Source: an uncultured Puniceicoccaceae bacterium (GTDB lineage Bacteria; Verrucomicrobiota; Verrucomicrobiia; Opitutales; Coraliomargaritaceae). Taken from it: 37,525 bases of DNA. The notes beneath the pieces were generated by a model. The model saw nothing but the letters and a program-made list of their open reading frames with translations. It was not told the origin of the DNA and made no database searches. The translations under genes and the position numbers were made by a program. Shown piece by piece: positions 8,275 to 20,315 of the stretch. Within the stretch, counting starts at the first letter, position 1, and each line of letters opens with the position of its first letter. The stretch is taken from positions 1 through 37,525 of the forward strand of contig CAJQOS010000048.1 of the NCBI GenBank assembly GCA_905479975.1, read 5' to 3'.

Positions 8275-8302
8275 ATTATAGGTCATTTTGACTGACGAGC
8301 AA
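8275..8302 (-). promoter_or_regulatory. Sigma70-type promoter with near-zero leader (CBS-pair gene)
   Basis: On the minus strand a perfect TATAAT (8275-8280) is preceded by a 16-bp spacer and a weak TTGCTC -35 (8297-8302). Eight bases separate TATAAT from the ATG, so transcription should begin at or within about three bases of the start codon. Confidence 0.6.
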
Positions 8303-8339
8303 CCCCTGTTTAGAAATTGGTAAAAAAACAACATGAGTT

Positions 8340-8408
8340 GTAGCAACGGCGCTCTGCCGCCGTTTCCTATCTAGCACCACAGACGAACGCGTCGATAGAG
8401 CAGCGCGG

Positions 8409-8412
<4 letters not shown>
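8340..8412. repeat. REPIN-like pair of GTAG-hairpin elements
   Basis: The left unit on the plus strand is GTAG (8340-8343), one base, then a perfect 7-bp stem AACGGCG/CGCCGTT (8345-8351 and 8358-8364) with loop CTCTGC. The right unit is on the minus strand: GTAG read leftward from 8412, then a degenerate CGCG...CGCG hairpin with CTCT at its centre. The head-to-head layout matches REP doublets. The right unit's CTA (8409-8411) supplies the stop codon of the epimerase-like gene. Confidence 0.6.
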
Positions 8413-10299
<1,887 letters not shown>

Positions 10300-10300
10300 A

Positions 10301-10431
10301 TTAGGAATTACGAATTAGGATTTACGAGAATGACACCGTTCTTGATTCCAGCCGTATTCGTCACCTAACTCTAGAACCATCACGCAACTAGCTCTCCGCT
10401 CCAATCCACATTCCTAATTCCTAATTCTCAT
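10301..10431. repeat. ATTAGGAATTA-type inverted repeat between hemF and hemE
   Basis: The left arm (10301-10320) repeats ttaggaatta/cgaattagga. The right arm (10411-10431) is its approximate reverse complement (ttcctaattcctaattctcat). About 90 bp of unrelated sequence lies between. The right arm ends one base before the hemE ATG. The arms are AT-rich, unlike the GC-rich genes around them. Confidence 0.6.
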
Positions 10432-10432
10432 A

Positions 10433-11464
10433 ATGACCTCACGTGAACGTTTCCTCGCCGCCGCCAATTGCCAACCTGTCGATCGCCCGCCGATCTGGCT
10501 CATGCGCCAAGCTGGCCGCTACTTACCCGAGTATCGTGCGCTCAAGGCTGAGCACGATTTCGTCACCATGGTGCGCACTCCTGAGCTGGCCGCCGAGGTC
10601 ACACTGCAACCGCTGAAGCGCTTCCCGCTGGATGCCGCAGTCATTTTTTCTGACATCCTCGTCATCCCCGAAGCACTCGGCCAGGGTTACCACTTTCGCG
10701 ATCAAGGCGGCATCGGCATGGACTACCTGCTCGATACGCCAGAGAAAATCACCGCGCTCGATCCCTCCAAGGTCACTGAAAAGCTCAACTACGTCGCTGG
10801 AGCCCTCGAACTGACACGCAAGCAAATGGGCGACGACAAAGCACTGCTCGGCTTCTGCGGCTCACCATGGACACTGGCCTGCTACATGGTCGAAGGCGGC
10901 TCAGCCAAGGACTTCGTTGCGATCAAGAAACTCGCCTGGGATCAACCCGAGCAATTTGAAGCACTTATGCAGAAGCTAACCAGTTCGATCGTCGAATATT
11001 TGCACATGCAGATCGACGCCGGCGCTGATGCCCTGCAAATCTTTGACTCATGGGGCGCGATTTGCCCAGCCACGCACTACGAAGCATGGTCACTGCGCTG
11101 GATTCGCCACATCATCACCGAGCTCAAGAAGCGCGTGCCCGTCATTCTCTACGCCAAAGGCATGGGGCACAAAACCGCCGAGCAGATCCAAACCGGTGCG
11201 TCTGTCCTCAGCCTCGACTGGACGATGAATCTACGCCGCGTGCGCAGCACACTCAACCACGGCACCGCAATCCAAGGCAACCTCGACCCCGTTGTATTGA
11301 CGACCACTCCCGAGATCACACGAATCGAAGCAAAGCGCGTGCTCGAGCAAGCCGGCAACCAACCCGGCTTCATCTTCAACCTCGGCCACGGCATGATCCC
11401 AAGCGCCAAGGTCGAATGCGTCGAAGCCTTGATGGAAATCGTGACCGGCCAGAAGAACGCGTAG
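10433..11464 (+). CDS. hemE: Uroporphyrinogen decarboxylase
   Basis: HemE removes four acetate carboxyls from uroporphyrinogen III to give coproporphyrinogen III. The 343-aa protein starts with the N-terminal signature RPPIWLMRQAGRYLPEYR (about residues 19-36), whose arginines bind substrate carboxylates. Also seen are AVIFSDILVIPEALG with the catalytic aspartate, GFCGSPWTLACYMVEGG, GADALQIFDSWG and the C-terminal IFNLGHGMIPSAKVE. It lies 133 bp after hemF; the gap is filled by an inverted repeat that reaches the start codon, and no Shine-Dalgarno is visible. It acts one step before HemF, so pathway order is reversed on the chromosome. Confidence 0.97.
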   Translation: MTSRERFLAAANCQPVDRPPIWLMRQAGRYLPEYRALKAEHDFVTMVRTPELAAEVTLQPLKRFPLDAAVIFSDILVIPEALGQGYHFRDQGGIGMDYLLDTPEKITALDPSKVTEKLNYVAGALELTRKQMGDDKALLGFCGSPWTLACYMVEGGSAKDFVAIKKLAWDQPEQFEALMQKLTSSIVEYLHMQIDAGADALQIFDSWGAICPATHYEAWSLRWIRHIITELKKRVPVILYAKGMGHKTAEQIQTGASVLSLDWTMNLRRVRSTLNHGTAIQGNLDPVVLTTTPEITRIEAKRVLEQAGNQPGFIFNLGHGMIPSAKVECVEALMEIVTGQKNA

Positions 11465-11473
11465 TTCTCTAGC

Positions 11474-11497
11474 GTAGAAGCGACACTCTTGTCGCTT
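11474..11497 (+). repeat. GTAG-hairpin REP-like unit, possible terminator
   Basis: GTAG (11474-11477) is followed directly by a perfect 8-bp stem AAGCGACA/TGTCGCTT (11478-11485 and 11490-11497) with loop CTCT, then two further T residues. The layout equals the left unit at 8340-8364. Its position 10-33 bases after the hemE stop means it could also weaken transcription into hemG, though the T-run is short. Confidence 0.65.
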
Positions 11498-11533
11498 TTC
11501 ACTGAGCCACAGCTCACAAAAAACTACACGCAC

Positions 11534-12913
11534 ATGAACGCTCCAACCCACCATAAAAAAACCTGTATCATCGGTGCGGGCATCAGTGGACTCGCTCGAG
11601 CATGGCAGCTCAAGCGTAGCGGCAACGACTGCACCGTGCTAGAGCAATCCGCCCTCCCCGGCGGCGCGATGCGCAGCGTCCGCGACGGCGACACCCTCGC
11701 CGAAGAAGGTCCGAACTCGATTCTGCTCAACAGCCTCGAAATCGAAGCCTTCCTCGACAGCATCCCCGGCCTCAACGATTCAATTATCGAAGCTCTGCCC
11801 GAAGCGAACAAGCGCTTCATCGTGCGCGGCGGCAAAGCACACGCCGTCCCCATGGGGCCGATCTCCGCGATCACCACGCCGCTGTGGTCGCTTGCTGGCA
11901 AGCTGCGTGTGCTCAAAGAGCCCTTCGTCGGCTCCGCCCCCGCGGACGGCGAAGAAAGTGTGGCCGACTTCGTGCGCCGCCGCCTCGGCGACCAACTCTA
12001 CCGCTACGCGATCAACCCACTGGTCGGCGGTATCTACGCTGGCGACCCCGAAAAGCTCTCGCTCCCACACGCCTTCCCAAAGCTACACGCCTTAGATCAG
12101 AACCACGGCGGTCTCATACGCGGAGGCATCGCCAAAATGCGCGCCGCACGTGCCAACAAAGGCCCCAAGCCGCGCAAGCGCATCATCTCTTTTAAAGACG
12201 GGATGGCCGAGTTACCCGAAAAACTCGCCGCTGCACTGGGCAACTCACTTCATACCGCGGTGTCCATTAGCTCGATACGCAAGACCGGTGAGCAATGGAT
12301 TGTTGCGTGGAAGAATCCCGATGGCACGATCACTGAAGACACTTTTGATCAACTCATCCTCACCGTGCCCGCGCACCGCCTAGGGCACCTCCCCTTCGAC
12401 TCCGTGCTAAAAGGCCAACTCGCCGCATTCGAAGCAATCGACTACCCGCCCGTCTCGGTGCTGAGCCTTGGCTTTAAGCGCAGCGATGTCGCACATCCAA
12501 TCGACGGCTTTGGCGCACTCGTGCCAGAGTGTGAAGGCCGCAAGATTCTCGGCGTTCTGTTCCCGTCCAGCCTCTTTCCACAACGCGCCCCCGAAGGCGA
12601 AGTGCTACTCACCGTCTTCATCGGCGGCGAGCGCCAACCCGAATGCGCAACAGCCGACACCGAAGCACTCATGCGCACCGTGCTCCCCGAACTCGAGCAA
12701 CTGCTAGGCGTCTCCGGCCCACCCACCTTCGTGCATCACAAGCACTGGGACAAAGCCATTCCACAATACAAACTCGGCTACGGCAAACATCTCGCCGAGA
12801 TGGAACGTATCGAACAAAACCACTCGGGCCTCCATCTGGCAGGTAACTACCGCACCGGGATATCCGTGACTTACTGCCTCGAAGCTGCTCTTAAGCAGAC
12901 GACTCAACCTTAG
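11534..12913 (+). CDS. hemG: Protoporphyrinogen oxidase, oxygen-dependent HemY/HemG type
   Basis: A FAD enzyme oxidising protoporphyrinogen IX (or coproporphyrinogen III) by six electrons. The chosen ATG at 11534 gives 459 aa. The ADP-binding motif CIIGAGISGLARAWQLKRSG starts near residue 10 and ends in the acidic E of VLEQS. Next are GGAMRSVRDGDTLAEEGPNSIL, the middle SVADFVRRRLGDQLYRYAINPLVGGIYAGDPEKLSLPHAFPKL typical of PPO, and the C-terminal FAD motif HLAGNYRTGISVTYCLEAA. The upstream ATG at 11489 would start inside a hairpin. It is a soluble flavoprotein, unrelated to the flavodoxin-type HemG of E. coli despite the shared symbol; hemY is an equally good name. Confidence 0.93.
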   Translation: MNAPTHHKKTCIIGAGISGLARAWQLKRSGNDCTVLEQSALPGGAMRSVRDGDTLAEEGPNSILLNSLEIEAFLDSIPGLNDSIIEALPEANKRFIVRGGKAHAVPMGPISAITTPLWSLAGKLRVLKEPFVGSAPADGEESVADFVRRRLGDQLYRYAINPLVGGIYAGDPEKLSLPHAFPKLHALDQNHGGLIRGGIAKMRAARANKGPKPRKRIISFKDGMAELPEKLAAALGNSLHTAVSISSIRKTGEQWIVAWKNPDGTITEDTFDQLILTVPAHRLGHLPFDSVLKGQLAAFEAIDYPPVSVLSLGFKRSDVAHPIDGFGALVPECEGRKILGVLFPSSLFPQRAPEGEVLLTVFIGGERQPECATADTEALMRTVLPELEQLLGVSGPPTFVHHKHWDKAIPQYKLGYGKHLAEMERIEQNHSGLHLAGNYRTGISVTYCLEAALKQTTQP

Positions 12914-12920
12914 TAATTTT

Positions 12921-13027
12921 TGACTACGAAAAACACGAAATGACGCGAAAAAGTAGCAATTCCCCCGGGAACAATCACCTGCCCACTCCTCATAAGTTTT
13001 CGCGGCCTTTAGCGCCTTTCGTAGTCA
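12921..13027. repeat. Palindromic repeat with TGACTACGAAA ends, before ligA
   Basis: The terminal inverted repeat TGACTACGAAA (12921-12931) with TTTCGTAGTCA (13017-13027) is 11 bp perfect. A second nested pair is CGCGAAAA (12944-12951) with TTTTCGCG (12997-13004). The left half is built of cgaaa-type words. The central part holds a CCCCCGGG run. A 10-mer of its end, TTTCGTAGTC, recurs at 20186-20195. Confidence 0.65.
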
Positions 13028-13071
13028 TAAAATTCAGTATTAGAGTCGTCTAAAAGTCATAGCCCTTTTAA

Positions 13072-15102
<2,031 letters not shown>

Positions 15103-15208
15103 TATACTGCATTCATTCATCATGGCTAATGTGCTGGACGTTTGCTAAAGCTGCACGCTACTGAATCCGACAGATAAACTGACAACACCCTCACAGCTCA
15201 GACAAATC

Positions 15209-16399
15209 ATGGCATCTTTCAAAATCAAAAAAACTTCCCACTCGAACGGTAAGATGAGCAAAGCCGGAGGCAAAGGTGTCGGCCTATTGTTTGGCTGTAT
15301 GTTTCTCGGCATGGGCGCGATGTTCTGTTGGATGATGGGCGTGAGCCCGCTGCTGAAGTCACTCGAAAGCAAAGACTGGCCGGAAGTCAGTTGCATGATC
15401 GACTCCAGTGAAGTGGAAAGCCACAGCAGTAGCGACGGAACGACCTACAGTGTCGAAATCAGTTTCCACTACACGATCGGCGGACAACCTTACCAAAGTG
15501 ATACCTATAATTTCGACTCTGGTAGCTCCAGCGGTCGCAGCGGCAAAGCCGAAGTCGTCGCACGTTACCCAGTCGGTTCAGAACATCCTTGCTGGGTGAA
15601 CCCCGAAGCCCCGAGCCAAGCGGTGCTCTCCCGAGACATTCCTGGTAGCGTTTACTTCATCATCCCCTTCACCTCGGTATTTATGATCATTGGCATGTCT
15701 GTGCTACTCGGCACTGCGGGATTACTGCCGAAGAAATGGGGCATCTCATTTAACAACCGCCATAAGCGCGTCGCAACCGAAGCCGCGGGCACACAACAAC
15801 TCAAATCCCGCTCATCGGGGATCGGCAAGGTCATCGGCATCACCTTTGTCGCCTGCTTCTGGAATGGCATCGTCAGCGTGTTCCTGATCCAGCTCATCAA
15901 AAGTCACCAAAGCGGAAACCCCGATTGGTTCCTCACGATCTTCCTCATCCCCTTCGTGTTGATTGGCATCGGCCTGATTCTCGGAATTTTTCATTCGCTC
16001 CTCGCGTTGGCCAACCCAAACCTCGAACTCACATTGAGCGAATCCAGCCCGGCTCTGGGCGACAAAGTGCAGCTCGAATGGAGCGCTACCAAGCCACTGA
16101 CAAAGGTGCGCAACCTAAAGATTTCATTACAAGGCGAGGAAGCCGCGACCTATCGCCGAGGCACGAATTCGGTCACCGACAAGTCAATTTTCTACCGCGA
16201 CGTATTGCTTGAACTCGACCAACCCGCCGCCCAGCAGCGCGGCACGCTGGAGCTCACCCTACCGATCGACAGCATGCACAGTTTCGACAGTGGCAATAAC
16301 AAGATCAGCTGGCAGCTCTGCGTCGACGGCGAGATCCCACGCTTTCCCGACATTAAGAATACTTACCCGATCACCGTTCGCCCAATCCCACACAGCTAA
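15209..16399 (+). CDS. DUF3592-type membrane protein with C-terminal beta-sandwich domain
   Basis: A 396-aa protein. Four hydrophobic segments lie at about residues 24-50, 146-171, 203-226 and 231-262. Between the first two, a predicted extracytoplasmic beta domain (WPEVSCMIDSSEVESHSSSDG...SVEISFHYTIGGQPYQSDTYNF...ARYPVGSEHPCWVNP) matches the DUF3592 pattern. After the last helix, residues about 265-396 form a beta-sandwich-like domain (LELTLSESSPALGDKVQLEW...LPIDSMHSFDSGNNKISWQL...YPITVRP). That domain resembles the next gene's product and recalls arrestin-like folds. Biochemical role unknown. Confidence 0.8.
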   Translation: MASFKIKKTSHSNGKMSKAGGKGVGLLFGCMFLGMGAMFCWMMGVSPLLKSLESKDWPEVSCMIDSSEVESHSSSDGTTYSVEISFHYTIGGQPYQSDTYNFDSGSSSGRSGKAEVVARYPVGSEHPCWVNPEAPSQAVLSRDIPGSVYFIIPFTSVFMIIGMSVLLGTAGLLPKKWGISFNNRHKRVATEAAGTQQLKSRSSGIGKVIGITFVACFWNGIVSVFLIQLIKSHQSGNPDWFLTIFLIPFVLIGIGLILGIFHSLLALANPNLELTLSESSPALGDKVQLEWSATKPLTKVRNLKISLQGEEAATYRRGTNSVTDKSIFYRDVLLELDQPAAQQRGTLELTLPIDSMHSFDSGNNKISWQLCVDGEIPRFPDIKNTYPITVRPIPHS

Positions 16400-16411
16400 C
16401 CGAAACCGATT

Positions 16412-16831
16412 ATGGACGACTCAATCCTCATTGATATAGAGCACACGCAGCTACAACCGGGGCAACTTATTACCGGAAAAATCCTCTGGGCGCTCGAAAA
16501 AGCACCGAAGGAAGTGCCGCTCACATTAAGCTGGACCACTGAAGGACGCGGCACGAGCGATCAAAAACTCGAAGCCGAGCTTAATTGGACCACAGAGGCA
16601 ACCAGCGGCGAAGAGCCGTTCGAATTTACGCTCCCTCCATCGCCCTACTCGTTCGACGGCAAACTGATTTCCCTAAATTGGGAACTCCACCTCAGCGTCA
16701 AAAAGGGCAAAGCCGAGCATCGGCAGCCCATCACGGTCTCACCGCACGGCCAAGCGGTCGCACTCTCGGCAGTCGACAATAACCACAAGCGCAAATCCCT
16801 CTCGTTCCTCAAGCGTGGAGCAAATCGCTGA
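16412..16831 (+). CDS. Small beta-sandwich protein resembling the preceding C-terminal domain
   Basis: A 139-aa soluble protein beginning 12 bp after the stop of the DUF3592 gene, so probably co-transcribed and perhaps translationally coupled. Its plan mirrors that protein's C-terminal domain. An opening strand I-D-I-E-H-T-Q-L-Q-P-G-Q-L-I-T-G-K-I-L-W aligns with the gene-1 segment L-x-L-T-L-S-E-S-S-P-A-L-G-D-K-V-Q-L-E-W. The signature FTLPPSPYSFDGKLISLNWE aligns with LTLPIDSMHSFDSGNNKISW, and both close on PITV-x-P. The last 25 residues are basic and polar. I infer an ancient domain duplication with possible pairing of the two products; no enzyme motif is present. Confidence 0.72.
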   Translation: MDDSILIDIEHTQLQPGQLITGKILWALEKAPKEVPLTLSWTTEGRGTSDQKLEAELNWTTEATSGEEPFEFTLPPSPYSFDGKLISLNWELHLSVKKGKAEHRQPITVSPHGQAVALSAVDNNHKRKSLSFLKRGANR

Positions 16832-16985
16832 GTGAAGAAGGCTCAAGCGCGCAAAATCCGTTTAATTTTAAAACCGTATATGGCGTAACAAAATAAGCGG
16901 TTCAAAAAATACGTTGCCTCAGCGGTCGTAACGGCTTCGCCGATACGCGACACGGAACACCGCCGACAAGCTTCAGCGCGGCCTC

Positions 16986-17765
16986 TTACCCCAGCAGATT
17001 GTCGCGGATGGCGGAGAGCTGCTGGTCACTGCAATCCAAGCCGACGCGGAAATAGTCCTCAAGACTTCCATAGCCCTTGCGGGCGCTCTGAAGAATGACA
17101 TCATAATGGTGCGACTGCAGCGTAAAGGCGGCCTCCAGTTTGCTAAAATCGATCCCAGGCTTGTCCTGCACTCTTTCACGAAGTGCGTTTAGTTGTGCGT
17201 TGTTTTCTGCTTCACGATAAACATTCGAAAGCAGATAGTCGGATCGCGCGTCTTCGGAAGCGCCCCCAACTGCCAGCAAAGTTAAAACAGCAGCAACCCC
17301 GGTTCTATCTTTACCGTGCGTGCAGTTGAAGAGGAGTGGCAGGTTGCTCACCTCACTCAAGAGTTTAAAAAGTTCACCGTATTGGCTGCGCGCTTCATCA
17401 ATAATCAGCCGATTGTTTACAGCCAAAATATCGTCAGGCAGCGCTGCGCTGTCCCCCGTGCGCATCGCCTCCCAAAAGAGCGTTGCCAGATTACCGGGAT
17501 CGATGGGTAAATGAATGTAGCGCGCGCCTTGCCGTTTCCAAAAAGCGTCATCGGCCCGTGCTTCGGAGACAGATCGAAAATCGACCACTGTGCGGATACC
17601 TAGCTCACGGATGGTGTCGCGATCGGCGTCGGTTAGCTGATCGAGGTTACCGGAACGATAGAGCAGCCCAAAGCGTGTGTGCTCGCCTTCGGCGGCAGCA
17701 TAGCCGCCAAGATCGCGAAAATTGGGTTGTGATTCAAGTGGTATGTGTCGCGGAGTCGCCATCAA
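16986..17765 (-). CDS. Tyrosine-protein phosphatase family protein
   Basis: A 259-aa protein with the Cys-x5-Arg phosphatase loop FNCTHGKDRTG (C148, R154), the same loop style as bacterial MptpB/phosphoinositide-type phosphatases (HCxxGKDRTG). The N-terminus NFRDLGGYAAAEGEHTRFGLLYRSGNLDQLT (about 15-45) and VVDFRSVSEAR (60-70) are typical of that family. No signal peptide is seen, so it is cytoplasmic. The substrate could be phosphotyrosine, phosphoserine or a lipid phosphate. Either of the first two ATG codons may start it. It ends 155 bp from the convergent small protein gene and is divergent from the small ATPase. Confidence 0.9.
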   Translation of the reverse strand: MMATPRHIPLESQPNFRDLGGYAAAEGEHTRFGLLYRSGNLDQLTDADRDTIRELGIRTVVDFRSVSEARADDAFWKRQGARYIHLPIDPGNLATLFWEAMRTGDSAALPDDILAVNNRLIIDEARSQYGELFKLLSEVSNLPLLFNCTHGKDRTGVAAVLTLLAVGGASEDARSDYLLSNVYREAENNAQLNALRERVQDKPGIDFSKLEAAFTLQSHHYDVILQSARKGYGSLEDYFRVGLDCSDQQLSAIRDNLLG

Positions 17766-17906
17766 TCGCTCAAAATGCCTGTGCCGGATCGAAGGTCAAC
17801 CGTCGATGAGAATGCACCGCCCATTGCAATCCAAAGCCGAATCAGATTTTCATTTGCCATCCGCCGTTGCTCGAAACAACTTCCAACACCTCCCCACGAC
17901 CTCAGG

Positions 17907-18503
17907 ATGAAAGCCAACGTAAACCCTTTTCGATCCTCAAGCGTTGAACAAATCCGCTACAGGCTGGAAGTCGATGCGCTTGAAGCACTCGTGGATCATG
18001 CCTTGCAGGAACCTTGCAGTTGCTTGCTCGGCCCTAAAGGCACAGGCAAGACGACCTTGCTGGAAGATCTCGAACCGCTCCTCCAGCAGCGCGGCTTTAC
18101 GACACATTGGTGCCGCCTCAATCTCGACTCCACCCAGCAAGAGCGCAGAAATGTCACCACACAGATACAAGAACTCGTGCCGCAGCAGGTCTGCTTATTT
18201 GATGGCGCAGAGGTGCTGAACTTCTGGCAGTGGCGACGTATTTGCCGCACTGCTCGATCAAACGGATCCACCCTGATCGCCACGCTGCATCATAAGCGCG
18301 GCGTGCCCATCTTACTACGAACGCAGCCCGATTGGCCGCTCGTGCATCAATTCGTGCACCAACTCTCCGGCGATCATTATAGCGAACCACTACGCGAGCA
18401 CGCCGAACAAGCCTTTAAAATCAACCGTGGCAATATGCGCGAGGTGTTCCGTGCTTGCTACTTAGCGCTGGCTCAAGAGAATCCGCACGAATCTGAAAAG
18501 TGA
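17907..18503 (+). CDS. Small P-loop ATPase of unknown function
   Basis: A 198-aa protein from the ATG at 17907, which has CAGG just upstream. The longer frame from 17745 overlaps the divergent phosphatase and adds arginine-rich, non-family-like residues. Walker A is GPKGTGKTT (about residues 42-50). A Walker B-like strand QVCLFDGAEVL lies near residue 110. After it comes SNGSTLIATLHHKRGVPILLRTQPDW, a probable sensor strand. A basic helix with INRGNMREVFRACYLALAQ closes the protein. It resembles a minimal STAND/AAA-type loader lacking a lid. No family name is certain. The next gene is a transporter 51 bp downstream. Confidence 0.75.
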   Translation: MKANVNPFRSSSVEQIRYRLEVDALEALVDHALQEPCSCLLGPKGTGKTTLLEDLEPLLQQRGFTTHWCRLNLDSTQQERRNVTTQIQELVPQQVCLFDGAEVLNFWQWRRICRTARSNGSTLIATLHHKRGVPILLRTQPDWPLVHQFVHQLSGDHYSEPLREHAEQAFKINRGNMREVFRACYLALAQENPHESEK

Positions 18504-18554
18504 GCTTGCAACAACGTGGACTTATCCTAGGATTTTCTAGCATTAGATCTATTT

Positions 18555-20171
18555 ATGAACATTGACGCCATCAATCAACTGCTACTCGATCAGCCACTCA
18601 TCGCGCTGTTCGCGATTATTGCATCGGGCCTGCTTTTCGGGAACATCACCATCAAAGGAATTAACCTCGGCAGTTCTGGAGTCTTGTTTACAGCCCTACT
18701 CGCAGGACACCTCGGCTATAGTATCCCTGGCGGCATTGGCACGCTCGGCCTCGTGCTCTTCGTGTATTGCGTGGGCATCGGTGCGGGTGGCCGTTTCTTT
18801 GCCTCGGTTGCTCGCGAAGGTGCCACGCTGGCAAAGCTCGCACTCGTCATCGTCGCCACTGGTGGTGCCATCACTTGGGCGGGCGCAAAGCTCATGGATT
18901 TACCAGCAGACTTGGCAGCTGGCATCTTTGCAGGCGCACTCACCAGCACGCCCGCGCTCGCCGCTGCGACGGAAGGCCTAAAAGACGGGGCATCCGGGGT
19001 CAGTATCGGCTACGGTATCGCCTACCCGTTTGGTGTGATCGGCGTCGTGCTATTTGTGCAACTGCTGCCACGACTATTAAAGCATGATCTGGAAGCCATC
19101 GCAGAGGAGCATGAAGCGGAGGATAATACCGACGACCGCGTCATCACGGTGCTGGTCGAAGTGACCAATCAAAATTTATTTGGCAAAAAAATCGCCGACG
19201 CAGGCATCAACAATCTCAACGCCTGCCAAGTCTCACGTATTTTTAAAGACGACCAACTCGTGCCACTCAGCTACGGCGACGAATTCAGCGAAGGACAACT
19301 CCTGCTCTTAGTTGGTCGCAGTAAAGAAATCGCCATCGCGATCGACTACCTCGGACAGCGCAGCGACCGCCACGTATTGAAAGATGTCGAAAATGAGCGC
19401 CAGAACTTGCTGGTGACCGATCGCAAGATGGCAGGTAAATCCATCCGCGATATCGCTCCACTCAAAAAATACGGCGTCGTCATCACTCGCATCACCCGAA
19501 ACGGCTTAACCTTTGTGCCCAACACAGCGACGTTGATTGAGACGCATGACAATCTCACCACCGTCGGACGCAACGAGGACCTCAAAACATTCGGCAAAGC
19601 AGTGGGACACCGTGGCAATGCCATCGACTCCACCGACCTGCTCTCACTCTCAGCAGGACTGACGCTCGGTATCATCGCCGGACTGATCCCCATCGGTCTT
19701 CCTGGCAGCACACCACTCACACTCGGCCTCGCAGGTGGTCCGCTCCTAGTCGCACTCCTACTTGGACATTTCGGTAAGGTCGGTCGCATCGTCGGCCACA
19801 TCCCACGCCCGACGCGCCTACTACTGCAAGATCTCGGACTCGTCTTCTTCCTCGCCAACGCAGGTGTGCGTGGCGGCGTGTCGCTCGTAGCGACCGTGCA
19901 AGAATACGGCATCACCCTATTTGGCTTGGGAATGCTCGTCAGCATCGTGCCACTCATCATCGCATGGCCACTGGCCCGCAAGCTCTTCAAGCTCGACCCA
20001 CTACAATCACTCGGCGGCATTTGCGGCGGCATGACATCCACCCCGGCACTCGGCGCGATCACTGCAAAGACCGATTCGCAAGTGCCAGTCATCAGCTACG
20101 TGTCCGCATATCCCGTGGCGCTAATCGTGATGATCCTGATCGCCAAGGTTCTGATCGGGTTGCTGGTGTAA
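18555..20171 (+). CDS. AspT/YidE/YbjL-family putative transporter
   Basis: A 538-aa integral membrane protein with the family's duplicated layout. A hydrophobic N-terminal half (about residues 10-180) has GVLFTALLAGHLGYSIPGGIGTLGLVLFVYCVGIGAG and FAGALTSTPALAAATEGLKDG. Two RCK_C/TrkA-C domains follow in the middle (about 195-275 and 285-362; VITVLVEVTNQNLFGKKIADA and NLLVTDRKMAGKSIRDIAPLKKYGVVITRI). A second hydrophobic half (about 375-538) carries GLTLGIIAGLIPIGLPG and GGICGGMTSTPALGAITAKTDS. The repeated G-x-x-T-S-T-P-A-L motif occurs once per half. AspT itself exchanges aspartate for alanine; the substrate here is unknown. The RCK_C pair implies ligand gating. Confidence 0.92.
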   Translation: MNIDAINQLLLDQPLIALFAIIASGLLFGNITIKGINLGSSGVLFTALLAGHLGYSIPGGIGTLGLVLFVYCVGIGAGGRFFASVAREGATLAKLALVIVATGGAITWAGAKLMDLPADLAAGIFAGALTSTPALAAATEGLKDGASGVSIGYGIAYPFGVIGVVLFVQLLPRLLKHDLEAIAEEHEAEDNTDDRVITVLVEVTNQNLFGKKIADAGINNLNACQVSRIFKDDQLVPLSYGDEFSEGQLLLLVGRSKEIAIAIDYLGQRSDRHVLKDVENERQNLLVTDRKMAGKSIRDIAPLKKYGVVITRITRNGLTFVPNTATLIETHDNLTTVGRNEDLKTFGKAVGHRGNAIDSTDLLSLSAGLTLGIIAGLIPIGLPGSTPLTLGLAGGPLLVALLLGHFGKVGRIVGHIPRPTRLLLQDLGLVFFLANAGVRGGVSLVATVQEYGITLFGLGMLVSIVPLIIAWPLARKLFKLDPLQSLGGICGGMTSTPALGAITAKTDSQVPVISYVSAYPVALIVMILIAKVLIGLLV

Positions 20172-20315
20172 GCGAGCGCGAGGACTTTCGTAGTCGAGTT
20201 CCTTTCCTAACATGAGCCTGTCGAATGTAGATGCTCGATCGACTCGATGATGGATCCCACTTCCGCCAATCGGGTGGCCACCTAAAGGAAGCCACCGACG
20301 TATCAATCTCCCCCA

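Noticed and set aside
16832..16985. Possible small gene or element between the small beta-sandwich gene and the phosphatase
   Set aside because: No frame with a credible start, only weak imperfect inverted words.
19346..20092. 248-codon minus-strand frame inside the AspT-type gene
   Set aside because: Antisense of a conserved transporter, rich in P, R and S as expected of a shadow frame.
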